From Scortum barcoo (taxonomy: Eukaryota > Chordata > Actinopteri > Centrarchiformes > Terapontidae), in assembly GCA_023238725.1 (NCBI GenBank), contig CM041551.1, positions 10,839,759 through 10,903,758 on the forward strand: 64,000 nucleotides of DNA, read 5' to 3'. The position numbers and the translations under genes were made by a program. Under the pieces are notes generated by a model. It searched no databases and was not told the origin of the DNA. It saw nothing but the letters and a program-made list of their open reading frames with translations. Of this stretch, positions 23,960 to 35,650 are shown one piece after another. The first letter of the stretch is position 1. Every line of letters starts with the position of its first letter.

Positions 23960-26900
23960 CTGGAAGAAAGAAACATGTACAGTGTCAATGGAGGGCTTTT
24001 TTTTTAATACAATTTTTTACATGAATCAGTATTTCCCCAAAATACAGCATTAATAGATCATCAGGTACTGGGAGAAGTTCATGTGGTCAGATATTGATTA
24101 GATCACATAAATAACAAACTGTGTACAATGTGCCTCTAATCCACGTTTAAGTTTGAGAAACTAGTAAAAAATGCAAAATATTGGTGTTAAAAGTCCATTC
24201 TTGACACTGGAAAAAACAGATGATAAAACAATCTCATCTTTACATCCACAGGTTAGCTGCTCTGGAGTTCACAACCATATCAAGTGATCTTCATCTGAAG
24301 ATGAAGTTTGGCCAGTTTGCCCAAAAGCCCTTAGAGGGCTCAGGAAAATACTGAAATTAGAACATGTAGGATTCAATGACAATTGGGCCACCCCTTGTTG
24401 CCGATGAAGATCATGTGATATGACTGAAAGGTCTAGAACAGGTATAATGAGATTGTTTTGTGAAGAACAGAATATCACTTAGCAATCTGTGCTGTGTGAG
24501 CCAGTGAGAATTTGAGTATGTGTATCAGAGACACATTGTACTATGAGGTCATTAAAAACTAGTTCAGTTATGTCTTGACACCATCCAGATTCAGGACGTC
24601 TGAGAAGGCTTGTGTCTGAAAAGACGGCCACGTCCTCAATTAATAAGCTAAAATAGGTCATTGATGTCCTGAGCCTGTTACTCTTACATACTGTATGTCT
24701 CAAATCAGTGGGATTAAAGAACAGAGGTCACAAGTCAGTCACAAGTCCAAACAGGCTTTGATTCTTGGAATGTTTCAGGGAATTTTTCCTCTGTTTCGCA
24801 GGTCTCCAGAGCTTTGGTAATGCAGTACCGGTTCACAGGCTTGTATCGAGGTTATCCGAATCTCCAAACAACATGGGTGGCATTTCATAACTCAGCACAG
24901 AACAGAGCGGCCTATGTCGGGATTAAGCCTGTCGTCACCCTATCGTCATCAGGTTAACAGGTTCATTAGATTTAACAGGCTACCTAACGGCGACAACACT
25001 ATACGGGATGGACTACAGGAAATCATACAGTTAACTGTGAGTTTACCAAGTATACTTACTTAGGCGAGTAGTTGCAAACTAAATACGTTGCCCGCTTCCA
25101 CACTGAACCCCATACATTCATATTATGGCATGTGTGAACAGCACAGCCCACTTTATTGGATGTTGCCCACACCATCTGAGAAAAAAGACAGGTCAGCAGC
25201 CAATTAATGCCGATGTTACATAAATTTAACAGCCTGACATGTACTGCTGACTGTTGTCTGTGTACCTGTGTATAATGGGTACACATGGGTCCATAGCATC
25301 GGAGGGGGCATCGAGGGTTGCAGTCGCGGGGGTATGGAAAAGAGTAATCTTTGACCTCATCATACCATGGCTTTACCAGCTGAAGGATGGATCGATAGCT
25401 GTGAACAAAAGACAGATATGGTCAATAAGCTATGCTGTATATTACAACTGATGATAAGCAATACAGGCTGGCCCTGTCACCACATAGAGCTTCAACACCA
25501 ATTTTGTTTGATTTTAGGGAAAAACAGTCAGATGCAGTTGGCTACAGGGGACTTTAGGGATTAGGAAACACAGAAACCTTTAAGACACTGACTTGGATCA
25601 GCGATTTTTAAGCCAAGACACCTGAGAAAATAATGCTTAACAGTGACCCTGTCCCTCTGTGTGTAGCATTTGTAGTTTTCACTTATTTCTTTGTTTAAGT
25701 GTGTTCCTACCAACTTTTTTATGTTCCCTGTGAATCTGATATGATATTTTTTTCAAAATTACATCATTTGTGGTGTTTCACGACAAGCAGCTCAGGTAAA
25801 GGGAAGACCTAATGTTTTGTCACATTGTGGACTGGGCCATCAAAGACTGAGAGATCCCATGAACCGCTGGTTGTTATGGCGTTTAGAGCATCTGCTACAT
25901 TTTTCAAGCCACTTTGACCTCAATAAAGCTGAAATACAATATACACTGTCTGCATTATCAAAACCACATTCACAACTGACAAACTGGCCACACTTTGGGA
26001 TATAAGGGCATGTAAGGCGCCAGACCCTCAGAGTTTGCAGCCAAACTACAACAATTTTAATAATTGACAATGATCGAATTCTCGTGATTGTTTTCAGGTT
26101 TATTTGGAAGATATCCCAACATGCTCTGCAGTAAAAAATGCTGACTGGTCTTACAAAATAAAAAGTGTGGACAGCAATTGGTCTGACAGAGGCAAACAAT
26201 GACTGTGAATGTGACGAAGTAGGAAACATAATGTTTTCTGTACCTGTCCAATTCAGGGTTTAAAACAGGGGTCATTTGGTTGTGTGTAGCACTGGTCCTC
26301 TACAGAAAGTCTACATGCATCACCGAATATTACTTATCAAATAATTAAATCTCGAAAGTGAACTCCAATTAACAGTGCAGTTAGGTAGTTAAACTAAATA
26401 CACATTTAAATGTTTTTATTAATAAAACTTCATATTAAATCAATCAACACATTGGTATAACTACTTAGGTCGACTAAAATTTTAGAAAATGACCTTCCTG
26501 TAAAGTCTCCCTGCGAGTCACAAAGAATGGTGAGAATAAGCTGTATTCCCTCGAGTCTCATGTTGTTCCTCAGTAAAAATCTAAAAGTGTAGCAACTCGT
26601 GAAGGTGGCCTGTGTTTGCAAATGGAAAGGCAAGACCCACTAAAGGGATGCACCTTTGTCCTCACGGGTCATGGCAGAAAACACCACTTTTGTTTATTTG
26701 AAGGGTCACAGGAGCATTCCTCACGCAGTCACTGGGTCACAGTGCAAAAACTTTTAGGAGAGAAAAGAGAAGAAGGGGGCTGCGAGGCAACAACCACGAC
26801 TGCTGAGAGAGAGTCATTCCTGAGAGGAGCAGCAGATGTTGGTGAGGGGGAGGGGTTAAAGGTCACTCACCGTCCTGTCCTGACGGAGAGGTTTTGACCA

Positions 26901-28128
26901 AGGAACCTGAGGAGGTGAGGTGGCCCGTGTTCCCACAGGCAGGCGTGAGCCCAGTCCTCGGCCGTCTTAGCCAGGGTGTCGTCCCACACCTAAACACACA
27001 GAGACACGGTAGGAACATGGAAACCCATCACATAATTGAAGGAAAAATATCAACACTACATCTCCATTCGGCAGTCAGACGTGAGATAAGAGTCGGCGCT
27101 TTCTGAGCTTATGGCTCTGTTACAGGTGTTGCCATGGCAAGACGCAAAAGTCATCCATCAACTCGGTTACATAAGCCAGGAAAGTTAGCAGCCCAGTATC
27201 CCATGTAACTATTTTACAGAATAGACAGGGGGTTGGAGAGTCTTCAGATTACCAGATATCGAATTGTCAGCAGCCTCGCTCGTATATTTTCAATGGGAAC
27301 AGAGGAATGAGGAGAGATTTCCTCTGATGACTTCATTCTACAGTAGCCTTGTAAAGGGAAGAGACCCCTTCATTGCATCTCAACACCAGTGCAAGTATAG
27401 GGAATGGAGATGCTGCCAGTTTTGAATGGAAATATGCTGGCTCAGTTGCTATGCTGAGCTGAAATAGTTGCTGATTTTGGAACAACCACTCAAAGTTCTT
27501 TCACAAGCATTATACTGCTTCGCTTCATGACGACAGCTCTTTATTTTGAAAGTGAAAATTGAAGCTATAAACTGGTGACCACTGCTGCGCTCTCCATATT
27601 ACACTGTCAGCAGGCTACCGGTACCACACATGACCCCTCTTCCTTTGGAAGTGACTACTTTGGTGGTCCACTGCAGTGCAATCTGCTAAACAGCTAAAGA
27701 CATTTGTCACTTTGCAAAGTTTTAAATATTCTCCATCACTTCATGCAACAAATTATTTGACTTGATAGATGCAAAGAAATACACAACATGGCTCCAGGTG
27801 CAGTGTGCATTAAGTGGAACATGTGCATGATTAAGTGAATTGAGTTTGAATGAAGGCTTTCACTCACCATGTACTCCATGTTGGATGCTGGAGGAAACAC
27901 CTTCCCTCTCACTTTGTTATGGTAATCAAGAATGGCAAGCATGTCGTTCTGACTGATGTAACGCTTCCTCCTGATCTTGTCTGCCCCGTGGCCGTGCGCT
28001 GCGCCAGGACTGGTGAAATTGGCGGCTGGCGAGGACGCGGACGCAGCGGGGATACTCGTTGCCAATGCACTTGCTCCGCAAGATATGCACAGAAGTATCA
28101 GGTCTACGGCGAATAGCTGAGGTTTCAT
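23824..28128 (-). CDS. pi15: PI15 orthologue (peptidase inhibitor 15), five coding exons, complete
   Basis: Coding exons on the minus strand: 28128-27868, 26989-26871, 25398-25266, 25175-25060 and 23959-23824 (TAA at 23826-23824). All junctions are GT-AG and in phase, giving 254 residues against 258 in human PI15. Residues 1-22 look like a signal peptide. An Ala/Ser-rich segment with an NFT sequon (37-39) follows, then RRKRYISQ (53-60), a proprotein-convertase-like site also present in human PI15. The CAP domain has HNKVRGKVFP, LWEHGP, WYDEVKDY, CTHYTQMVWATS and YLVCNYSPKGNW, and the Cys-rich tail ends LHWFK. PI15 is a secreted weak trypsin inhibitor of the CAP superfamily. The downstream neighbour is crispld1 in the same orientation, as in human. 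The a or b teleost paralogue cannot be told. Confidence 0.96.
23960..25059 (-). other. pi15: pi15 intron 4
   Basis: This 1.1-kb phase-2 intron contains the imperfect inverted-repeat structure at 24225-24459 and nothing coding. Confidence 0.85.
24225..24459. repeat. Imperfect inverted repeat in pi15 intron 4, possible MITE
   Basis: Outer arms of 13 bp (AAAACAATCTCAT at 24225-24237 and its exact complement at 24447-24459) enclose inner arms around GTGATCTTCATC and GATGAAGATCATGTGATATG. The total is 235 bp and there is no open frame. No clear target duplication was found. Confidence 0.4.
25060..25175 (-). CDS. pi15: pi15 coding exon 4 (CAP domain)
   Basis: This exon has 116 bp and encodes residues 172-209 plus part of K210. 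It contains MVWATSNKVGCAVHTC, NMNVWGSVWKRA and YLVCNYSP. The acceptor is TTTCTCAG and the donor is AA|GTAAGT. Confidence 0.96.
25266..25398 (-). CDS. pi15: pi15 coding exon 3 (CAP domain)
   Basis: This exon has 133 bp. It completes R127 and encodes residues 128-171: YRSILQLVKPWYDEVKDY, SFPYPRDCNPRC and YGPMCTHYTQ. E141 and H168 belong to the CAP tetrad. The acceptor is GTTCACAG and the donor is CAG|GTACAC. Confidence 0.96.
25399..26870 (-). other. pi15: pi15 intron 2
   Basis: This 1.5-kb AT-rich intron has no recognisable coding or repeat structure. Confidence 0.85.
26871..26989 (-). CDS. pi15: pi15 coding exon 2 (CAP domain)
   Basis: This exon has 119 bp, runs from phase 0 to phase 2, and encodes residues 88-126. 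It reads VWDDTLAKTAEDWAHAC, LWEHGPPHLLRFLGQNLSVR and TG. It closely matches human PI15 (LLRFLGQNLSVRTG). It contains H108, Q119 and an NLS sequon at 120. The acceptor is GTGTTTAG and the donor is CG|GTGAGT. Confidence 0.96.
26990..27867 (-). other. pi15: pi15 intron 1
   Basis: This 0.9-kb phase-0 intron lies between the first two coding exons. Nothing else was seen in it. Confidence 0.85.
27868..28128 (-). CDS. pi15: pi15 coding exon 1 (start codon, signal peptide, propeptide)
   Basis: This exon has 261 bp and 87 codons. The ATG at 28128-28126 has A at -3. It encodes a hydrophobic leader (DLILLCISCGASA), an Ala/Ser/Pro/Gly/His-rich segment, KIRRKRYISQ and HNKVRGKVFPPASNMEYM. The donor is GTGAGT at 27867 in phase 0. 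A TTTCCTCAG acceptor lies 8 bp upstream of the ATG, so a 5' UTR intron is likely. Confidence 0.95.
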
Positions 28129-28466
28129 GTTTGCTCTGAGGAAAGCTTGCAGACTGAAAATCCCGCGTGCTGGACCGATCTGAAACGAAAGGAGACAATC
28201 TTAAAGGGTGCGCACGGACAAGGTGGGTTCCTACTCGTGCATGCTCCAAAGCTCCGGTGCTTTGCAGTAAATGACAGAAACAGCAGTGACACTCCTGCAC
28301 ACAGCCTCTGCTCCTACCTTTTCTACCTCGTCCCTGCGCTGCCAAGGCTGTGTCACCTCCGACGCCCCAGTAGCGGACCGGAGAGAGAGGGGGAGGGCTG
28401 CGAGTGGCGAGTTTGTGCGCTTTGCAAACTTTGTGAGTGCTTCGGCGGAGGGTCCGTCTTTGCGGG

Positions 28467-28474
28467 TTTATATA
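28467..28474 (-). promoter_or_regulatory. pi15: TATA box of pi15
   Basis: TATATAAA on the minus strand lies about 340 bp upstream of the pi15 ATG, at the upstream edge of a GC-rich block (about 27960-28460). Transcription would start near 28440. A donor-like AAAAG|GTAGGA near 28315 and acceptors near 28180 and 28137 allow a short 5' UTR intron. This is positional inference. Confidence 0.5.
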
Positions 28475-31309
28475 TTGCAGCGGTCGGTGCAGGAAGTGCG
28501 CCTGCCTCGGAGGTAGAGGCACAGCCCCTCCTTGTCACCTGAAACACTCCATGATTCGGAGACGAGATGTTTGGTTTCTCCGAAATCCTTCCCGGCAGAT
28601 CTTCCCCAGTTTCATCATGACATCTGCTTTGGGTTTGCGCAGCTGCAGGATGTGGAAGGACAACATTTGAGTAACAAAGTACGCCAAGGAGCATGGAACA
28701 TATTAAATTACTCCTAATGACTTCTGGTTTCTCAAAAGCAAGAAGTGATGATGATCCAAGTCTTTTTCATGTGTATACTGTCAGTGAGATGTATGCTGAA
28801 TCTCATGTGGGTGTGATTTATTGAAACTGTATCTTTTTTTTCTTTTAATGGACCTTTCAATCTCACAATATTGGTTGGATTAACTGGATTAAAGTGTTTT
28901 ATAGCTGCTCACAATCAAGCTGTCAAATCAGCTCCATGTGCACGTGGTAAAATTTGCACTCCCCACATGCTACATTGGTCACCAGTCAGGGGACATCCAC
29001 ATAAACTCATGGGTGGAAGGAGGCCAGCGGTTTTATGAGTCAAATCAGTGCGAGAGCTGTGCGTCCATGTGTCCTATCAGTCTTCTTTGTCGTATTCATT
29101 ATACTATAAAGATTACACTTGTTCAGTGTGTGGCTCCAGCTGTGTGGTTCGCCGGGGCAGATGCGGAGCCAAAAGAAAGAAAAAAGCCTTCTGCAGGTCA
29201 TCATTTTCATTGGCAGCTGGTGAACAAATTAAAGAAACGTGACGCAGGAACAGTTTTCCTCCCCCTTTTCCCCCTCCTTCTCGCTCTTTCTTCCCTCCTC
29301 TCTCTTTACCGACGACTGGTGCTTTCCCAAAAAAACGTCTTGGAAGTGATGGACTTTTCAGGTGCTGGAATTGATGGAAGGGATATATCACTCAAGAGTG
29401 GCGCAGGGCAAAGGTTTTGTCTCTCTGTTTCGTCCCGTCCATACATTTCAGCCCTATCCACTGCTGCTCTTCCTCAATATTACAGAAATTCACCGGTATG
29501 GAAAGTTGTCAGAGTTAGAGGATAACTCATGACAGATTAGTTGATTTTTTTATCCTTCCTAGACCTGATCCAGGGCTCTGCTTTATGCCAGGACACTAAG
29601 CAGAAATGCTTTTCTCCTGTTGACTCTTGACTTTAACAGGAAAAACTTCAAATATCGGTATGCAGGAAGATTGGAGATGTGATATTGTCTTGATTTATTT
29701 TTACCTAAATAACACAGCTGACACCTTACCGGGGAGCCAGACAGGAAAATCTGGTCCACAGGGAGGACGACTTCAGCCTTTAATTCCAAAGTCAAATAGA
29801 CCATCAGCTACCTTTGAGTGAACTCTGGATAGTGAAAAAGCTACTATTGGGGCACACATTTTAGAAGGAAACTTGTTTTTATGCAAGTATTTTCAAGCCA
29901 TTTCCACAGAACTACACCCAACAACCTATATAATGATTTAATTCAATATATTTTGAGGTATACTGAGGTGTGATTTTGTTTCCTTTTTTCTGTTATGACT
30001 CTGCACCATAACATCTGTTCAGTATTTTGACTCATCCTCTCATCTGGTATCAATAGTCAGGCCACTCTCCGACCAGCACGGCCCACCTGCCAGAGATTCT
30101 GATCGACACGTTGCTGAGATCCTATCTCCTGGTTTATAGACATGTTATAGTCCATATCATCAGATTAGCTTAGCATACACCTTTGTTGCCACATTTTACA
30201 CTATCTTCATGTTTATTTGGCCAAAGGTTCCCGATCCAAGACAAAACAATGGAGTCAAAAGTTTAGTTTCATTGTGGAAAAACTAGGATTGAAAAGAATA
30301 CTGTACTTCCACTTTCTGTCTCTCTCCCTCTGTCTCTTTCTCTCTCCCCCACACACAAACACACACACGTGCAGTCTCCTCGAGGCCCCAGATGATATTC
30401 CCTCAGTCTCAGAGTGCTGGTCCTTGTTTGCACAGTGAACCCAGTGACTTCCAAAGAGGTCGGAGCGTTATTATCATATTATCAGAGGAGTAATTAGGGC
30501 ATTATTTGGGGCACATGCTGCTCTGAGGGGCCTTGGGTCTGTTTTGGAAAGGCATTCTTTTTCAGACAGAGCATTTATTTACCATTAGCATTGTTCCAAG
30601 TTTCCCCCGTGCTTCCCCCCTCTCCGGAGGCCTCTCGAAGCCCAATGTTGATGCCAGTACAGCAGAGAGAATGAGGTGCAGTGGTGAGCAAGAGGGAAAG
30701 CAAAAAGGAGGAACAGCATACAGACCATAGATAGACTCAACAAGTGTTGCATTGGTTATATTTCTAGGTGCATTCAGTCAAGGTAGAAGAATTAAAAACT
30801 AAAGTGCAGAAAGATTTTGAGTAAATAGAATTTGCATGGTTTTGACTAGTAGGGAGTGTCATGTACATTTGCGCAATAACTGTCCAAAACAACCAATCAT
30901 CTGTTTTCCATGCAGGTTAAACCAAATAAGCGTCATTGGACAGTTTTTGACCAAGGTCTGGAGCAGAGTGTACCAACCTGGACAATTCAATAAGTAACAA
31001 AATCTCCTCAGGATGGCTCCTCACTCTGTCTGCTATTCCAGCAATCAAAGCACATGCTGTAGACTCCAGCTCAGCTGTGCGCTCCACCCAAGGCTATTGT
31101 TACTGCGCTGGCAGAGTACACTGTGCATGGGAAAGTCACTAAGAGATCGGCAGCATGTGAATGGATGGATGAAAAAGAGTCAGATATGACTTGAAAGACA
31201 AAAACCTTTAGTAGCAGTTTGAAAGAACAAGATACTCTAGTTGTTTATGGAGCCATTGTGATGGTTTGTATTAGAATGAGAATTTATTTTTTGACTTTAT
31301 GTTCAAGTT

Positions 31310-31840
31310 GTTTCAAGAAATAGCTCACCATTTGGTGAAATAAGCTTATTCGCTTTCTTGCAAAGAGTTAAATGAGAAGATCAACACCACTCTCATGTCT
31401 GTACAGAAAACATGATACTAGAGCCAGGGGACAGCTCACAGCACCTCTAAAGTTCACTAATGTCTTATATCTTTCTTATAAAATCTGTAAATTTGTGTAA
31501 AAACAAATCGAGGTTTTATGGGAAGTAACCTCCAGTCTTGTTCTGACTAGCTTCTCATTCTGCTAACCTGGTAAGCCTAGCCCAATTATGTGCTTGATGA
31601 CTCCTTGGTCAAGTGTGGTCACTTCTCTGAGTCTCCTGGTTGCCTGGTTGCCACGATAATATAGTCTGGCACATCTCACAAAACAATGAAATGTAGTTTT
31701 TATGCTTCTGTTTCTGTAGAAATTAAACAGATGACATGTAACATGTTAGTTTGTGAGGTGGTACGTGGCTTTTGTTACCTTTGAAAACAGTTAGATTAGC
31801 TCTTTTACCCTGTTTCCTATCTTAAATTAAGTTAAGATAG
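31310..31840 (+). repeat. Dispersed repeat family C, copy 1
   Basis: It contains TTATTCGCTTTCTTGCAAAG, ACCACTCTCATGTCTGTACA and CACCTCTAAAGTTCACTAAT, then GGTTGCCTGGTTGCC. I recognise this ordered set as a frequent non-coding repeat in percomorph fish. Related blocks occur at 45128-45370 and 41520-41650. It has no coding capacity and its class is unknown. Confidence 0.45.
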
Positions 31841-34800
31841 CCGACAACCTGCAAGAGCAGGGACAATGTATTATTCCAACATCATTAGTCCCATGACCAA
31901 AAAATGGCCCATTGGCCCATATTTTCAGAGAAATCGGCTGTCGGACCAATGGGAATTTGTCTCCAGCATAATCGGCTGTTGGACTAATAGGATGTCGCAA
32001 CAACAGCATCGCTCCACGAGAGCTTCATATTTACCGTAAAGACACCAGAGATTCAAATGTAATGTCCCAAACTGTTGAACTATTCCTATAATCAGCAATG
32101 CCAGGGAAGGCACATATGAAGACCCTGATGAAATGATAGCACTCATTACTACAAAAATGTGTTTTATACTGTATATTGGCTTTCTGAAAGGCAATTGTAT
32201 TGGGGCAGCTTTGGGGTAAGTTGTGATGTCATGAGTTGGTTTTTCTTGGCCAGGGGGCAAAAAGAAATAGTGACATTTCAAGAGTAGTTTACATTGGTAA
32301 GAAGCCCAGTCTCTAACTTTAAGCTCTCCAGGCTGCTTTCGTCCACACACAGCTGTTAAACATTGTATCAGTGGAATATGCAGTTACATAGCAAATACTA
32401 CTGTATGTTTCACACAGTCTGCTAACTTACAACGGGGCGAGGGCTTGTTGACAGTGAAAAAATGGGGTGAGAGGGGTGGGCGGGTGAGAAAGCTTCAACC
32501 CTGTGTCCCCATCAGAAGTTCAGGAGTGGATTATTACTCCTCCCTTGTCCAAAGAGTAACAAGCCCAGTAATTAAGTCAATAAATATTCAAGTCCGCTGA
32601 TCAAAGAGGGGCCTTGCTGAGCTTCAATTTAATTCAAAATTAAATTCCTGCTGTGTTTAGACTCTATATACACCAAGGTGCTAATACAAGATCACTCTAA
32701 AGTAAAAAGTTTTCATAGAATCCAACTGGCCAGAGTCTGTCCAGCTGGTACTGTAGCTACAGTACTTATTGCTGAAAGATCACCCAATATAACCCAAAGC
32801 CACATAGCCCTGTGTTTACCGAATAGCGACCTCCACAAACACGACCGTAGAGAATCTGTTCCAGACTGGATGTTTTCCCCCTGTTGTTGTCTAGATACAA
32901 GGCTGGCTGTTGTTTGGCTGCTCAGTGGAATCTAAGGTGACTTTGTCCCCAACCTCGGTCACAGGAAGGAAACAGACGGTAAAGACCATTAAGGCACTGT
33001 GAAGAGTAAACAGAAAATGACAGTAAGAGCCACTGAGGTTCAGATTCAGCAGAATTCAAATAAAGATTTCTCCTCCAAAAGATGCAGTCAGTTCCTAGAA
33101 GAAGATGACAACAGGTAAGAGACACAAGGGGAAATTTCTAAAAACTAGAAAGTTGCAGCACCATTACATATATGTAAGGGCCTGTAAAGTCTTTCAAACA
33201 ATCTTGACAAACAGAACATAAACAATTAAACACCCTTTTTCCCGAAACACCACCACAGAGTGTGGGAAAAAACCTGAGGGATTATAAAGGAGGTGCCTTT
33301 TCTTCAGGAATAAGTCGCTCAGCTTGTGCATCTATTTTTGACATGTTACATTCCTTTGCCCCCAGATATTCTCACCCTTCTATAAGACATTTACAACCAT
33401 CTTTGATGCTCAGGCCTTGTAAGACCGGACAGAGACGGGGCTGTGGTCGCACACAGACATTTCTCAAGAGGTTCAGATGTCAGCTGAGAGAGAGACAGGC
33501 AAACATGAAAAATCCAGCAGGACCTAAAGTTAGAGCTGAGACATTTTATGATGTATCTTCATGACAGCAGGTAACAAAAAATATCACCTGTGACTCAGGA
33601 GTGAGCTGCCAATACCAAAACAACCTATGCAGAGTTTTCTGTGATATATAATATTTATGGCCCAAGATTATGTATCTTTGCATGACTGCAGATAGTTTTG
33701 CCTATGCTTTTTCACTTCCTTGCAGGGAGTTAGATAAGAAACAAGCTTGTGCAAGCATTCCTTTAACTTGTCCTGCAGTCTGCTCTAGCAAAGTGTTCTG
33801 ATAAAGGTGGATCTCTTGTGACCTGCCTTGGCCAGCTTGGAGCAAAAGAGATGGTTAGATGCATGCCGGATGCATGGATGGCCGCCTGGCTGGACGGCTG
33901 GATCAAGCTGTGGCTGGGTAGGCCTGGAGGCAGTCTAGACAGCAGATGAGCAATGAGCTGGGCCCTGGCAGAGAGGCCCTATGGCTGGGACTCTGTTGGG
34001 CAGGGCAGGGCCTTTGGGACTCCTGTCCAATGGATGAAATACATCCACTGGACTATACTGAGTTGGAGATACTCTAACCTTTGTTATTATTATAAATGCT
34101 TCTAATTGATTATGTTTAATGTTTAATTACTGAAAAGAGATCATAAACTAGTTCCTGCCTATGTAGCTAAACTCCACTTTTATACCTATATCTCCTGATC
34201 CCTGCTCTGAAATTATTAGCTGTAAAAATCTGTTTTTCCTATAGTCAAAATTCTGCCCAGGATTTATGATTTGAGTGAAGTTCTCACTACTACTTCCAAA
34301 GAAGTGGTCATTATCACAAAGTGAAAGAAAAGCTTCAGTCCCAATCCCTACGTGGGTGGTTTAAAACTTGATCCTTGCTCACTTGGCACCTGGTAAGAGC
34401 TTTTGTGTGGCTGGAAAGTACAGGCGAGGGTTGCAACTTGCAGAATTTGCGTCCAGAGTGCAGCGGTGACATCTGGTGAACTGTACCATTCATCGTTAAA
34501 GAATATGCAAATTGTTATGTTGGATTATTTTTTATGTCAGCTTTTCTTCCTTGATCCTATTAGGGCCTGTTCATGCAGCTACCTGCCAGAACACCATGCA
34601 ACAAAGTACAATAACACAAGTGATACCATTGTTACACTCATGGTACGCTCCTTTCATGATCTCAGTTGACACTATTGTTACAGAAACCTTCATCTTGCAG
34701 TGGCTGGGTTTAAAAGCGGGTTCCTGACTATGGGTATGGCATAGTCTTGCAGAGTTGTTGTTTTCTCTCTTGGCCTTGGGGGTGACAGAAATCAGGGAAT

Positions 34801-35394
34801 CAAAACTCAAAGTACAAGGCAGGTTCAGAAGTACTAGTACTCAAATACTAAAACAGCAACAGCGCTGACATTAAAACAGTCTCTCAGCTTCTCAGATTTG
34901 ATTTGTGAGTAATAGGATATCATAAAAGAAACCTATGATGTTCAGAATCACAGGCTTCTTGCGTATTTATCTCGCTTGAGTTTCAATGACGTCGAATGAA
35001 TAATCAGCAATCTGTCATTAGCAGGCTCTTGCCCAGGCAATATTTATGATGACATCAGTGTTTCTGTTGGATCCAGCTTATCAGAAAGGCCAAAGCTTTC
35101 TTGTGGTTTGTGCTCCATGCAAGTGATGGATTTTATGTTAAGATGAAGCAAAGTCTCTGTGGGTTTCTGGGAGTCCCCTTTTGGCCTCCTGTCTTCGTCA
35201 TCCTTGCAGTCAGCTTTGAGCAGTTTCTAGGTTTTCCCAAGTTTTCCCAACTTCAGTCGATGGGACTGGTCAAAGTGTCTCATACCTTTATTGAATATTT
35301 CCCAAATATTGGGCCAGAACCCACTTGTTGTTTAGGGTCAAGGCTAGAGACATGCTTGTCACAATCTTTTGTGTTTATTTGATCTGCCAGACTT

Positions 35395-35650
35395 ATTGAG
35401 AGTAACCATTTAGGGGTATAGTTGTGGCGTAAGGCTGGGGACAACTGTCCGTCCCAGGGAGAGGGATCCCTCATCTGTGGCTCTTCCTCAGGTTTCTTCT
35501 TTTTCCCATAAAGGACTTTTTTGAAGTTTTTCCTGACTCGGTTCGAGGGTCTAAGGACAGAGGGTGTCACAAGTATACAGATTGTAAAGCCCTCTGAGGC
35601 AAACGATGTTTGTGATTTTGGGCGTTAAATAAAATAAATTTGAATTTGTA
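35395..35650 (+). repeat. Dispersed fish repeat (SINE- or LINE-tail-like)
   Basis: The sequence has GGTTTCTTCTTTTTCCCATA, then GGGTCTAAGGACAGAGGGTG, CTGTAAAGCCCTCTGAGGC and an A/T-rich end with GGCGTTAAATAAAATAAAT. I recognise this as a very common interspersed repeat in percomorph fish. Its class is uncertain and its left boundary is approximate. Confidence 0.5.

Noticed and set aside
27926..28522. 198-codon open frame on the minus strand over pi15 exon 1
   Set aside because: It is the wrong frame of the GC-rich first exon and leader. The pi15 frame is fixed by homology and splice sites.
28938..29525. 195-codon plus-strand open frame
   Set aside because: It has no recognisable domain, biased composition and no supporting splice or promoter context.
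35520..35560. tRNA-like GGTTCGAGG box
   Set aside because: It belongs to a dispersed repeat. No cloverleaf or matching A box was found.
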